DNA of 64,000 nucleotides, taken from the NCBI GenBank assembly GCA_902702965.1, contig CACRXP010000001.1, positions 5,002,447-5,066,446 of the forward strand, written 5' to 3'. Origin of the DNA: Spirometra erinaceieuropaei. Lineage: Eukaryota > Platyhelminthes > Cestoda > Diphyllobothriidea > Diphyllobothriidae. A program made the position numbers and the translations under genes. Below are positions 1 to 10,865 of the stretch, one piece after another. Below the pieces are notes generated by a model. That model was not told the DNA's origin. It did not search any database and saw only the letters and a list, made by a program, of their open reading frames with translations. Each line of letters starts with the position of its first letter. The stretch's first letter is position 1.

Positions 1-989
1 AAGGAACAACGGTTAAGAAAATCAGACCCGATGGACAATTTTTACCCACTGTTCGTTGTTGGCCCGCCTTACAGGCCCCCCAATTTCGGATAATCCTAAA
101 TCAGATCCCGGCGCCTTTTGATCGTTGCACATACAACCACGAGATCGATATCCTTTCGGCTGTGTTTCAAGTGCATTAATTAACGCGGGACTGGAATTTG
201 CCGGCCTGTTCCAAAGACGAATCCTGCTCTTCCTGTTAAATTTGGAGCTCTTGCTTAGAGTCGTTGTCTGCTGCGCCAGAGATGAGCATTTCAAGCTTCC
301 TTGTCTTTGTCGGCGTTTCTTCCGCTTCATTACTTGTCGTTATGCGACTGTTTGCAAACGCTCTACAGCTTAGGTAATGAGCAAGAAGAAACTACCTCTA
401 TTCCCTGCCGTTCTGAGTAATATAAAAAACGGGTTGGGAATGAATCGTTTAAATCACTTTGTTTCCAAACGTCTGTCGTGGTGGGTGAAACATCATCATT
501 TCAGATATCTGAGATCTATTTACACAGAACAGAGCGGGCTTTATCTCTCGACTTACGCTTACTCATTCATATTTAAGATCAGCATTCCTTGCCACCCACA
601 TGATTTGATCCACCAATACCGTCTGGCCTTGTGATCATTAAAAATCTCGGCTGGACCCGCAACTACCGTGGCCCATCAAAAATAATCCAAAAGGTCGCAA
701 ACGAGACGCAACCACCTAAATGGTTTAGGTTGATATACCACAGCACTGTACAAAGCATTTGTATCAGTCGTACTCCATAGTAACTGCGCAGGGGCAGGCA
801 AAAGCAATTTCCGCTTTAATATGTCGGCAAATCTAAAGCGTTTTTATAATTAGGGAAGGAAAATGCTGTTCGATCGCCGGAGCCATTTCTTTTTTTTGCC
901 TGAGCTTTCGAATTCGCAGAGGAGTCGATTGTCGGAGATAAAAGCGGCTGCGAGAGCTGTGGAGGGCACGAGCATATCAGACATCAATC
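1..989. other. No recognised gene; region downstream of the PLE relic
   Basis: I recognise nothing here. The longest frame is a 102-codon minus-strand frame at 22-330, whose start is rich in Lys and Arg (MKRKKRRQRQG). It overlaps plus-strand frames of similar length and resembles no family I know. Because the neighbouring PLE runs on the minus strand and its coding part ends near 990, some of this stretch may be that element's 3' untranslated region. That is inference. Confidence 0.4.
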
Positions 990-1480
990 GTTAGTCCAGA
1001 GGTGGCTGTGCTGGTCTGTATAAATGCCAGCGTCAGATCGCTATACCGTTTGACAGTGGTCTCATCAATCAACTCGCGGCTTGGCTTGCCTCTTGCGTGG
1101 GCGATTAGCTTCGAGAATGCAAAATCAAACTAATGATCCCTTGCGTAGGCACGGACAGCCTCTCGTGATAATCCGTCACCGCGTCGCATAGCCAGCTTAT
1201 GTCCGTATGCACGCGATCCGGGGCATGCGTTGATTCTGACGTGTGTAATTACAAGGACAGTTTAGGCACGGCGTGACATATATTACATCCGCCTCTCACT
1301 GGGACTCATTCGGACCTTGATTTTCGTGGCCCTGCTGCACATGACAGCTTTGGAACGGTGTGCGATTCCAACACCTAGTCGCGCAACAATGCGCTCCGTT
1401 GCCTCTGGCACGTCCTTGATGTACGGTAGAGCATGGTCTTTCTGGATGGGTCTTGCGGTGGCGAACAGGTAGGCTTAGGC
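990..1480 (-). pseudogene. Penelope-like element 1: linker and GIY-YIG endonuclease part (decayed)
   Basis: This is the C-terminal end of a Penelope-like retroelement polyprotein read on the minus strand. PLEs join a telomerase-like reverse transcriptase to a GIY-YIG nuclease that nicks the target. The linker is clear at about 1436-1318: ALPYIKDVPEATER, then GVGIAHR. It is followed by CLNCPCNYT (the second half of the GIY-YIG core, with Gly lost) near 1240, then HKLAMRRGD and LSREAVRAY near 1190-1130. The C-terminal helix region reads FSKLIAHARGKPSRELI near 1115-1060, ending DLTLAFI. At least two frameshifts and several stops separate these pieces. The reverse transcriptase half lies at 2750-3470 in the same orientation, which supports one element interrupted by later DNA. 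Family assignment rests on motif memory, but several ordered motifs agree. Confidence 0.8.
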
Positions 1481-1529
1481 TTATGAATGACTTCGGGGAG
1501 CCGTTTCGGATCAATTAGTTGCTGAGATA

Positions 1530-1645
1530 TCAGGCGTCATGGGCTTTCTCTTTCATGTTGCTGCAATGCGTCTGAATTTGTTTGCAGATCTTGCGCCGGC
1601 ATGTAAACCCTGTGCAGTCACCCGCAGACTGGTGCCGCTGAGGTT
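1530..1645 (-). repeat. Short duplicated PLE segment, partner of 2750-2850
   Basis: This stretch resembles 2750-2850 in the same orientation; both contain gagatatc followed about 40 bases later by gcgtctgaa. On the minus strand both give a similar peptide containing SDALQ, which belongs to the end of the PLE reverse transcriptase. The two copies bracket about 1.1 kb of unrelated DNA. This could be a long target duplication, or the join of two partial PLE copies. Confidence 0.5.
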
Positions 1646-2749
1646 TGATCGCTTTATACCCCCTAAAACTGCTGCATGTTATGTTGCCGCTTTTATCTCT
1701 GACAGTGGACTACTGTACGACTCCAAAAACGCAGACTAATAGAGAAATGGTTTCGGGGATCAAACAACCTTCCTGTTCCCATCGCATACCTGCAACTGGA
1801 ATGCCAGCACTCGTCTAGAGATCTGAGTGAATGCGAAGAGTAAATGTTTTCTCACAAAGGCATGTTAAGAGCACCCCAGTGTTCCATCAGCACAGACCCG
1901 AGGAATTCAAGCATCCTTATGCATGACGGAGCCCCGGTCATGCTATTTCAGCCTTCGATTAATCTTGGGAGTAAACTATCATGTTTGAGTCCATTTTTGT
2001 CGTTAGTTGGTGTACTCGAAAACTGATCTTCAAAAGGAAGAATTCGTCTGTAATCTACCGAATGGATTTAAATTTTAAAAACAAAAATGTAGGGCAACGA
2101 GGAGCAGTTAACAATGCTAGAATTGAACCTAAAGATAACCACGTCGTCGGCTTTGGTGCAATTGAGGGCAAAAGTCGAGATAGTCTGTACTCATTAAAAC
2201 AAATGCAGGACGCGCGGCCATTAGTTAGTGGTTCGGCAAACGTCCTACTTTATCTACCTTCTGCGTACGGACTTAAGTTTGAGTTAAGTAATGACTGTTT
2301 GCCACCGAGTTTCGGGTTCTGGAAACAAACTTACTGATAATTCAGCGGAATGTTCTGGTTCTGGAGAGCGCTTTAAAGAGGAAATCTTCAAGAACCAGTT
2401 GCTAGACTGAACACTTCACTTGGTGACGTAAAGCGTATCCACGGAAAATGCTATCTGTCTGTGTTTGGACCTGCGCAAGTTTGATTACATTCTTTCCACT
2501 GAGGAATGGCATTTTCAATCCATGCACTATTTCAGGGAGAGGGTCAAACTTACACGACTATCGGTTTCCATGATTTGTGTTAGTTATCACAGCATCTGTC
2601 AGGAATGCACACACTGATATGCCGCATATAGTCCCTGCCGCATGGCCTTTACCCAATCATGTTTCCAAACGTTCAGTTAACACTCGCAGTGCCCATTACT
2701 CTTCTTAATGACTGACGAGTCATTTCCATGAAGGGCCGTTGCACGCTAA
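1646..2749. other. Unrecognised insert inside the PLE relic
   Basis: About 1.1 kb separate the reverse transcriptase from the linker of the minus-strand PLE, where only a short stretch is expected. It contains a 118-codon plus-strand frame at 1981-2337, rich in Asn and Lys in its middle, that I do not recognise. I saw no terminal inverted repeat, reverse transcriptase motif or transposase motif. It may be an unknown insertion or an older PLE copy beyond recognition. Confidence 0.4.
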
Positions 2750-3470
2750 TTGGCGCGGAGATATCGGGCCTTATGCGCCTTTTCCTCTGAGGCGCTGCAG
2801 TGCGTCTGAAGCCCTATTAAGTCTGGGCCCGTTTAAAGGGTGTTCTCACACAGCCTGTTTAGTGAGCCACCGCATGGTTGGTGTGAAAAATGAAATCCTG
2901 CGTGACGTTCGTCGTCCTCCTTTAGACCGCTCTTTCTGTTTTATCGTCGGGACTTCGCCTGATGCGCACATCAAGGAAGGGCAGCTACTGTTCTTTTTTT
3001 GCTTGTAGATTATAAAGGAAAACTTGAGTCGAGCAGGTAAGGGAAATTTTCCAGCATAATATTCCTGACGATGATAAACTTTTCGCCTACGTAACGTCGT
3101 CAAAATATCGGCACCTGCTGGGTGAAGGTCATCTTCTCCAGCTCTCACAAGACCAGTCTTGCTACGTAACCGGGAGTAAGGGTCCCCATTGGGGTTCCCT
3201 TTGTGTGCTTTCAAGTTTCTCCCGCGAAAGTGTAGTGGGTCTTTTGGAAAATTCGAACAGCCTCATGATGTGCTGAATTTTGAGCAGGCCTTTCGTCGCA
3301 TGAATACCCAAGTCTCCTATGCAAGGCCTCTTGCGCCAAACTCCGCAAGCTGAATGTGAATAAAGATGTTACGTCGAAAAAAGACCTGATTTCGGCCGAC
3401 CTCAGGGATTTACAAGGAACTGGGAGGCTGAAAGGACTGAGGTAGACGAGTCTTGTAATGCTATTCATCT
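2750..3470 (-). pseudogene. Penelope-like element 1: reverse transcriptase domain (decayed)
   Basis: On the minus strand this reads as the palm of a PLE reverse transcriptase. Motif A is FDVTSLFT near 3378-3355, keeping the first catalytic Asp, followed by LAQEALHRRL and KTHYTFAGET up to 3213. After a frame change, motif B reads KGTPMG at about 3200-3185. Motif C, normally YVDD, reads RYVGEKFIIV near 3085, so both catalytic aspartates are lost. A thumb region follows: LPFLDVRIRRSPDDKTERAV at about 2987-2927, then HAVAHK near 2875. The order and spacing match PLEs, which copy RNA at a nicked target. At least three frame changes and several stops show the copy is dead. The linker and GIY-YIG end continue at 990-1480 beyond an insert. 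Confidence 0.85.
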
Positions 3471-4765
3471 TTTCCGAATTTTCATCCAGACCGATTTTTG
3501 TCAGGATGCCTCGTTGTGTTGAAAAGAACAGAGCGTTTTATGTATAACTGCTGAACAACGTCTTGCCCAGGCTTCAGGTTTATTGAATATAAAATCGCTT
3601 CCCCAATTGAGCTTTACACTCCCAAAATAAAACCTTTAGTTGTGGCTTCATTTTATTTCACTCATAATTTGGGATTTATTCCCTTTGGAGTTTAATCAAT
3701 ACCGTTCAGTGAACAGAGTTCTAATATGATAAAAGTGAAGTTGATGTTCTTCCCAAGATGCGGAGAAATATTTGGGATCAGATATTTTTGGAGAGGACCA
3801 TAAGATTTTAAAGGACAGATTAGATTTAAAGTAGAGAAACTGATTTGCAGCAAAAAGGGTGCAGAAATTTCTATTTCAAGTGCTTTCTTATCATTCTGCT
3901 TACCGTCGTCTACTTTGTTTTCTGAGGACGTATTTTTTCTCCAACTTTTGCGTTTAGTCCCGAGATATAGCTTGGTAACCGACCTCTCTTCTACAGTCGG
4001 AAAAACGCAATCGCACATCTGATGGTAGTTTTTCGTTGACGGCCGTCCTTTTAGCTGTTGTTATAAACTCTAACGATGACCTCTGAATAGTCTTTTCTTT
4101 GACATACTGGCATAATGAGCTGTCGTAACTGTGTTTCTGCCCTCTCAGCTTGATCGAACCTAAGGAGGAAGATCTACATGCAAATGAGAAATCCAGTCTC
4201 ATCCAGTCGTCCTTCTGTTGCAAGCAAATATGACCAGAACTGTTTAGCGGGTGTAGTGAGAACTGACGCATGGGTTGAAACGAGGGGAGCGAAAGAGTGT
4301 GACTTATGCGACATCGCCACTGCTTTCGCTCGGAGTTTTCTATCCGTGTCCTTCCGATTACATTTACGCCTACATGATTTGAACGGTAGCTAACTGTGAA
4401 GTTCTAGAGCCATCTTTGTGAGTTTTGTCTTTTCGGGCCAGTTGGCCACAAATGGCATAAAAATAATTCAGAAGACAGTCAAGGATGCTTCCGCAATTTC
4501 AGCACTGAGGGGGCATAAATTATAAAAACCAAGACACAAGTGACACTAAACAAACAAAGTTGTTAAATTCACTCCACCTCCTGGGCTACGCGTCCGCGAC
4601 CAAAAGCCTTGAATGTCTGAAATTACTCAGTGAGCATGTTGTTTTGCCATTTTAAACCAATACTTGAAAAAATAAGTCACACTTTCCTGTAATATCCATC
4701 AAATTCATTTTGAGAGATTCTGCAGTTAAGGGTTTTTGAGACTCACGTGACCACTCATATAGTCT
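3471..4765. other. No recognised gene
   Basis: AT-rich. The first few hundred bases may be the decayed N-terminal part of the minus-strand PLE, but I could not recover motifs. Short frames (108 codons minus at 3692-4018, 105 codons minus at 3954-4271, 71 codons plus at 4178-4393) overlap on both strands and resemble nothing I know. Confidence 0.4.
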
Positions 4766-4934
4766 GCACTACTACATATGTAACCATAAATAATCGTCTG
4801 AACTTCACAGAATATTAAAATGCTTACGCAGCACGCCACATACGCTATATAGTGGCGTACGTGACGTGCTGCTTAAGCATTGTAATATTCTGTGAAGTTT
4901 AGACGATTATTTATGGTTACATGTGCAGTAGTGC
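4766..4934. mobile_element. Palindromic MITE (82-nt inverted arms)
   Basis: The arms 4766-4847 and 4853-4934 are reverse complements at 74 of 82 positions, separated by only 5 bases. Both ends start with gcactact on their own strand. The transcript would fold into one long hairpin. This is the structure of a miniature inverted-repeat element with essentially no internal sequence. I could not identify a convincing target duplication or a superfamily. I saw no second copy in the window. Confidence 0.85.
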
Positions 4935-5831
4935 CGACTTGTTTCGTCGAAAATAAAGGGAATATGTTTTGAAATTCATGCAAACCAGTAAGCACGCAAG
5001 CGTGTCAGATTAAGCAGGTTCTAGGCCAATTTCGTAAGGCCAACGTGGTCCCCTCTTTTTGGTGGAAAACCTGAGAAACGTACTTTGAGGATATCCATTT
5101 TGCAAAATATAGCATCAGAAATATGCGAGTGTTTAAGCATAAATGGGATAATGTATTTCACATAGGTTATTGTCTTTTGCTGGCAATAGCGATTTGTAAG
5201 ATGTCAGTTTAATATTGAAAATATTATTCCTAAAAAAACTGATTTTGATGTCTCCTCCCTAAAGACTGACTTTATAACCTCATTATGGTAATACGTACAA
5301 GTTAAATGATGTCTAAAAATTTCGGATAATCATTCATTGAGTCTCACTACATGGTCAAGGTCCAACGTAGTACAAAGACTTACCCGTCGTCCATGAGGCG
5401 GAACCACTAGCACATAGTTTCAGCACTGCCTAATTTACGATGGTTGCGGGGGTTTTACAGCAGCCCTTTAGATTGCATCTCTTATTTACCACATTTTATT
5501 TAAGGCGAACAGTTGCAATCAGCATTGCAGTCCAGAAGCACATTTGGGTGAACTTAATCGTAATCCATGAGGGGGACTTTGGATATCACGTGATTTTTCA
5601 CCCCTCCCATCCGAAACAGGAACTAAGAATTAGTCTCTTTGTACAATAACCACCAATGGCTTTAGATTTGTAACCTTAGAAGCGCAACGAGAGTATGTGG
5701 TAGCGTAGGCATAAAAAAGAAAGTGTATCAACCGTCCACTAAGGCCCAACTCATCTACTGACTAAAATATTGGAGGGAGTTGTATATTGTAGAGCGCTCA
5801 CGAATGCCCGCAATACAAATGCTAATTCTAA
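4935..5831. other. No recognised gene
   Basis: AT-rich sequence with one 69-codon plus-strand frame at 5440-5649 that I do not recognise. No repeat or RNA structure was evident. Confidence 0.4.
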
Positions 5832-5867
5832 CTACAAGTAATTAGACTTGGCCGAACACCGCGGAGA

Positions 5868-6644
5868 ATGTGCCAACGCCGATCGTGCATAATAAACGAT
5901 GGATGGGAAACTTGCTTTAGGTTGAGAAAGTCTAGTTCGAGTAGCATAAGGTCTCTCTGCCGCTTCTATAATAATAAGAGTTATACAGAAGAGGGGGAAG
6001 TTATGTACCTTTCAAATGTCTTAAATAAAATGAAAAAGAAAATTATACTAGTAGGACCTAGTGGTCAAGCTTACACGTATGGAGACATTGTGCGAATACA
6101 AGTTTCCGAATGGGGTTCGACAGCAGTTTCGATTAACAAAACTGAAGAGATTGAACAAAGAAAAGAATGTTATTACTTCAGCCGAAAAAGATCATGCTTC
6201 TCTGCCTCATTTCTATTCTCATCTTGGAGCCACAAGTTCTCGCGCTTCCTGAAAATATCACTCACTTGTTTAGCTAACTTAGTATTGATGCAGGCCAGAG
6301 AGCTTGCTTCTGTGTTTACTTGCAATTACATTCAGACAACGCAGCTTCTAGAACACCTGGTTTTTGAAGTTTTATCTTGTCTTAATGCTGTCAGATTGGG
6401 ACAGACGGGAGTAATTTCAACTTCCGCAGATAAGACAGGGCATGTTCTGCTACTCACAATATCGTTAATTACTATCGACTCTACGTTCAGACTTCAACAG
6501 ATGACTAACACTCATCAAGACCCTCTACATCTGTGTTGGCTTCCTACGGTCAGACGCCACAAAACACCTTCTTTAGCCTTACTCTGTGAGTTTTTAAGTT
6601 ATCAAGATGAGCTAGGAGCCGTCGGTTGGAAAGCTGTCGACTAA
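5868..6644 (+). CDS. Unrecognised 258-residue open frame (hypothetical)
   Basis: This is the longest open frame in the window. It is open from just after a stop at 5829, and the ATG at 5868 is the first possible start; internal Met codons at residues 46 and 55 (MYLSNVLNKM) are alternatives. I do not recognise the family. Visible traits are a Ser/Arg-rich start with a Ser run, a basic patch KMKKK near residue 56, the segment LVGPSGQAYTYGDI near residues 62-75, and two hydrophobic stretches in the second half. No signal peptide or catalytic motif is convincing. At the base composition here, a frame this long is unlikely by chance, so it could be an exon, a relic of an unknown mobile element, or an accident. 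A 63-codon frame overlaps it at 6061-6252. No other coding piece lies nearby. Confidence 0.25.
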   Translation: MCQRRSCIINDGWETCFRLRKSSSSSIRSLCRFYNNKSYTEEGEVMYLSNVLNKMKKKIILVGPSGQAYTYGDIVRIQVSEWGSTAVSINKTEEIEQRKECYYFSRKRSCFSASFLFSSWSHKFSRFLKISLTCLANLVLMQARELASVFTCNYIQTTQLLEHLVFEVLSCLNAVRLGQTGVISTSADKTGHVLLLTISLITIDSTFRLQQMTNTHQDPLHLCWLPTVRRHKTPSLALLCEFLSYQDELGAVGWKAVD

Positions 6645-7026
6645 CAAGACAACTGGGTCCTCTCAGGAAGAAGAATCAGATTGCAATGGCTCCTCCTTAG
6701 TATAGTCCCTAGGGCATTGCAGCTCATCTGGTATCCGAGCCGGGCCGTCATTGTTTGTGTGAAAACATGGTCTGTCGTGCGCAGACCAGTTGTGTGTAGC
6801 ACGCGCTGAAGGGCTGTTTAGCTTTGATAGTCAGTCTTAATTATAGTAAAATTACCCAGAATGTCCTTTTAAGTGGATCACTCTAGAGTTTGTGTGGTAT
6901 GGTTGCTGCGCGGTATGGTCGCCAGCTGACATGGCACTCCTTCCAGTCATATAGACAAGTTTTTAAAGTTCGAGCTTGTTGGGTCGAATGAGCTGCCACG
7001 ATTGTGCACAATTCTTGCCCTTTTAG
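6645..7026. other. No recognised gene
   Basis: Short spacer between the unrecognised open frame and palindromic element A1. Nothing recognisable was seen. Confidence 0.4.
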
Positions 7027-7028
7027 TA

Positions 7029-7984
7029 CAGTGCGTGACCGATCTCACTAAATGTTGGCCAAGATTCTGAAATGCCTTCTTCGATTAGGAGGGATTACCT
7101 AGGTAAGGGTTGTAATACTGATTATCATGCGGCATACTCCTTTAATATTCCGGACTTGCCAGGGTGTCGGTTTTGGAATACACTTCTTTTCGACCTCCTG
7201 TGGAAATCGCACTCGGAAAGAAAAGTTTATTAATTAACATGCATTTTGGCATTGATTTTCGATGGTCTTATAATTTCAAATATATTTTATAGAAAATATG
7301 CACAAAAATATGCTTTCTTTTACTTTTTTTGTAGAATGTGTATACTTATGATTTTGAAACGTTCTTCTAATCCCCAAATAAGTTGAAGTCCGATCAGCCG
7401 TTGCATTAGCGTTTAACGATTTCAGTCTACAAGGTGCATGCTTTCCGCTTAAGGAAAATCACATATTTTTCTCTGCCTTTAAAAATATACAACATATAGA
7501 GTTCAAGCACTTTTGCGATGAATGCGACCTATGCTGTACATTTCATGAGGAACAATGGTAAACAAATAGATAGGATGCTCTATGAATGGATATTGCACGA
7601 TCTTAAAAAATCGCATAATTGGAGGTTTTTTGAAACCGAAAGACTTTTTTCGAGTATAAATTGAAGAGAAAACGTGGTTCTCTACTAAACATGTGAGAAA
7701 GCGTATGTTTGCGCATGTCTTCTATAAAATATGTTTGTAATTATAAGACTATCGAAAATCAATTTGAAAATGCATGTTAATTAATAACCATTCCTTTCCG
7801 AATGCGATTTCTACAGGAGGTCGAAAAGATATACATTCAAAAACCGACACCCTGGCAAGTCCGGAATATTAAAGGAGTATGCCGCATGATAATCAGTATT
7901 ACAACCCCATCTGGGTAATCCCTCCTAGTCGAAGAAAACATTTCAGAATTTCGGCCAAAATTTTAGGGGACTGGTCGCTCACTG
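7029..7984 (+). mobile_element. Large palindromic DNA element A1 (type-A ends)
   Basis: A 956-bp element with long inverted arms of at least 300 bases: 7029 to about 7330 pairs with about 7680 to 7984 at high identity, for example the stretch around gccagggtgtcgg near 7160 and its complement near 7845. The tips are CAGTGCGTGACC and its near complement GGTCGCTCACTG, flanked by TA on both sides (7027-7028 and 7985-7986). CAGT tips with TA duplication fit the Tc1/mariner superfamily. There is no transposase, so it is non-autonomous. The asymmetric middle (about 7365-7545) matches the core of elements A2 and B1-B4. Strand is defined by that core, in the sense reading ggaaaatcac then tttctctgcc. 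Confidence 0.85.
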
Positions 7985-7986
7985 TA

Positions 7987-10611
7987 TAATGGCATTTTAT
8001 TGTTTGTCTTCGAACTGTTCATCCTGTTCACCTGATGCAATTGTTCTATTTACAAGCATTCAGGCAGCGTAAAACACACTGACGTGTCGTGTTCTGTCAG
8101 AGGGGTTTTTGGCCTCGCGACCCCGTTTGAAGTTGTCTTTTTTGGTTTGCATGCCACACTTAACCCCGACGATCTCCCTGACTTTCTTAAGTTAAACGAA
8201 ACTTGACAGAATTTGGATTTGCCGTATCTCTTCCCAGTGCATCAGGTAAGAACTTCCCAGAAAGTTTGTTGTGCCTAAGACCAGTAAAATCGTTGTGTCG
8301 AAAGCGCGGCTCTAGCCGGTTGGGCGGTTGCTTCTGAAACTCTGTATATGATCAGCCTTTGTTGATCCATCGATGCTTTATGTAAGCACTCATAACGATC
8401 CTAAAGGTCGACGAGCGGTCAGGGATGACTGGGTGGCTGTTTTGTTTTCCTGGATTGTTATTTAGGTTTAAGGAGGCGGGTTAATGCATTTTTAACGTCT
8501 TCCCGGGTATCTTTTGAGGGGAAGTTTAATAATTATTGGCGTAGAAAACCCAGAAGTGTGGTCTGAGGTTTCAGTACCTCAGTTGATGGTTAACTTAAAA
8601 ATCCGTCTTGATTGCATATTTCCCGGCCCCAAGGTTGATGTTCACCTGTTTGGTGAAGGTTCAATGAAACTCGGTGGCAAAAACCCATCAAAAACAGTAG
8701 CCAGATCAAAGACGACCTCATAACAACCAATGCTGCGGCCGAATAACTAACGTACTCAGGAATACACATCAGCAGTTACTGTAGAATATCTCTACAGGTA
8801 CCAGACAGAGCGATTATGCCAGAGAAATGAAAGGATTATTCCAAAGACGGGTGACCATATACATGCGTTATGGTGAAGACGAATACCTTTGTCTGTTCGC
8901 TCCTGTGCACTTGCCGTCGTATAAAATTTAGCAGACTAATTATTTAAGGAAATTATTACAGAAACGTGAGAAGATTCTTCAACTCAGCTTACCAAGTTCC
9001 TAGCTTATCCTTACTGAGTTAATAAACCGCTTCCAATTGCCCTATGACTATGACTGTGTTTGTCCAGATTTCAGTAACTAGTTGCATTTCTTTGGGTACT
9101 CCAGACATGCTACAGGCCCCACATGGCTAGCAAAGAACGCTGAAGATCTTAGTTTAACTTTTAGCACCGGATTAAACATACAGTCACTGCAAGTAGCCAA
9201 ATGAATATTTGTTTGGGAAAGGAGACATAGTGAGAAGTAGCATTCAGACCGGAAGTCGTTCAAAATCTCGCCTACATGAAGAAAGTTTGTGGTTGCTGGA
9301 CCAGCAGAAACTTTTGCTGCAAATAGTAGCATTTGTACGCTGAACACTTGGTGCAAATGCTCTTCAGTTTGCGGGAAGATGCCGGATCCGGAACAGAGAA
9401 AACTAATTAAAAACGGACTACACCACCCCTAGTCTGAACTTAATCCTATTGCCCGAGTGCGCGGGCACATAAGCCAGTGTTGTTCAGACCAGGAGCCCTT
9501 CTAATCAAAGGGAAATCATTTCCTCTCCTTCTAGGCGACTTTTAGATGACGCGCGTGAATGTAATCCCCAAACGCCTTATTCCCTTTCTTGCTGTTTTAG
9601 CCTATTTTTATAGGTACTGCGATAACGTAAAGGAGAAGAAATTGTGGTGGGCTGTACCAGCTTGCAAAATAGAACACCGGACACCGGAATCGTTATTCTG
9701 TGTAAAGTGAAGCAGGAAATGGCGCGTATATTTCCCTATTTTATTCTTGGTATACATAAGCAGTTTTCGGAAAACCGCGTTTTTTTAACAACGCTGTTTT
9801 TGTAGGAATCCTGATTTATGACTAAATTGGGGTTTTAAAGGGAGACACCGTGAGAAGTCACGTGATTGTAGAGCCTGTCAATCAGTAAAATGGCAGTTTT
9901 CGGACACGAGTTCCACCAACCGAAACGGCCCTTTTTTGGAAAACGTGCAGCCTGCAGAAATCCTCTTTGTTTTTTTTTTCAAGTCTCTGCTCGACAAGGA
10001 AAAAGTGAAAAATTAACGAGAAAAAACACGCGTACAGCCGACTACCGAAAGTGACTCACCTCTCACGAGTCCACTGTTTTACGCACTCTTACTCGACTGT
10101 GGCCGACGACAGGTGTCTCTCCAATGTCTCAACAAAAGGCACTTTGCGCACAACACTTGACTAAATTCGATGGGGCGGAGCGGTTGTTAAATGTGCGTCT
10201 ACATCAGAAAGGGAATAACAAGGGGAGTAAATCCGTACAGTGCAGATTTCTGATTCTCTTTTCCCGCAGTTCATGCTGTAAGATAATGAAGAGGGTAGGA
10301 TCTCGAAGGAACTTGACCAGTTGGTCCCTTCACGACAGTTGGAACTTCACACGTGATGACGTCTTCTGCGTATCCCAATATAACAAATGAAGCTATCTGC
10401 AGTAAGCAATGCAACCCATGAGATGTTTTAAACGAAATTCAAATGATGTGTTTTCTTTTTCTACCGAATTCATTTGCGGAGTAGAAGGGCGTCTTCTGTT
10501 GGGCAATTTATTTTAGAGTTGGGCAGAGGCCCAAAACGCTGCCCTTTCTAGTCATTTCCTAGTCAAGTGCCTGCAAATTTCGTATTAATATCGACTCCAG
10601 TAGGTGGGTTT
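7987..10611. other. No recognised gene; AT-rich spacer
   Basis: No frame above 92 codons and none recognised. The longest are 69 codons plus at 8514-8723, 92 codons minus at 9078-9356 and 88 codons plus at 10124-10390. Around 9740-9990 there are runs of T and G-rich segments that look like an old dispersed repeat, but I could not find a second copy. Confidence 0.4.
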
Positions 10612-10865
10612 TTGTTTAGTGTTGGGGTCAGGACTAAGGTAAGGGTTTACAATTACGGCTAGGGGTTTAGGGTTTAATGTTAGGGTTAATATTTGGGGTT
10701 AGGGTTTTAGGGTTTAGCGACAGGGCTAGTATTTGGGGGTTGCGGTTTTGAGTTAAGAGTTGGGTTCAGAGTTAGAATTTAGAGTTCGGGTTTAGAGTTA
10801 AGTCCGGGATTATTATTTAGGATTAGGGTTTAGGTTTATTATCTAGGGATTGGGTCCGAGGTACT
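10612..10865 (+). repeat. Degenerate TTAGGG-like (telomere-type) tract
   Basis: About 250 bases dominated by variants of ggtttagggtt and ggttagggtt, with many substitutions (gggttt, ggggtt, gagttagagtt). TTAGGG is the usual metazoan and flatworm telomere unit. The decay and internal position mark this as interstitial telomere-like sequence or a telomere-seeded minisatellite. Similar tracts occur at 16.0 kb and 55.6 kb, all G-rich on the plus strand. Confidence 0.75.

Noticed and set aside
5868..6644. Adenylate-forming (acyl-CoA synthetase-like) enzyme fragment, suggested by PSGQAYTYGDI
   Set aside because: The short resemblance to the start of AMP-binding domains is not backed by any other motif of that family in the remaining 180 residues.
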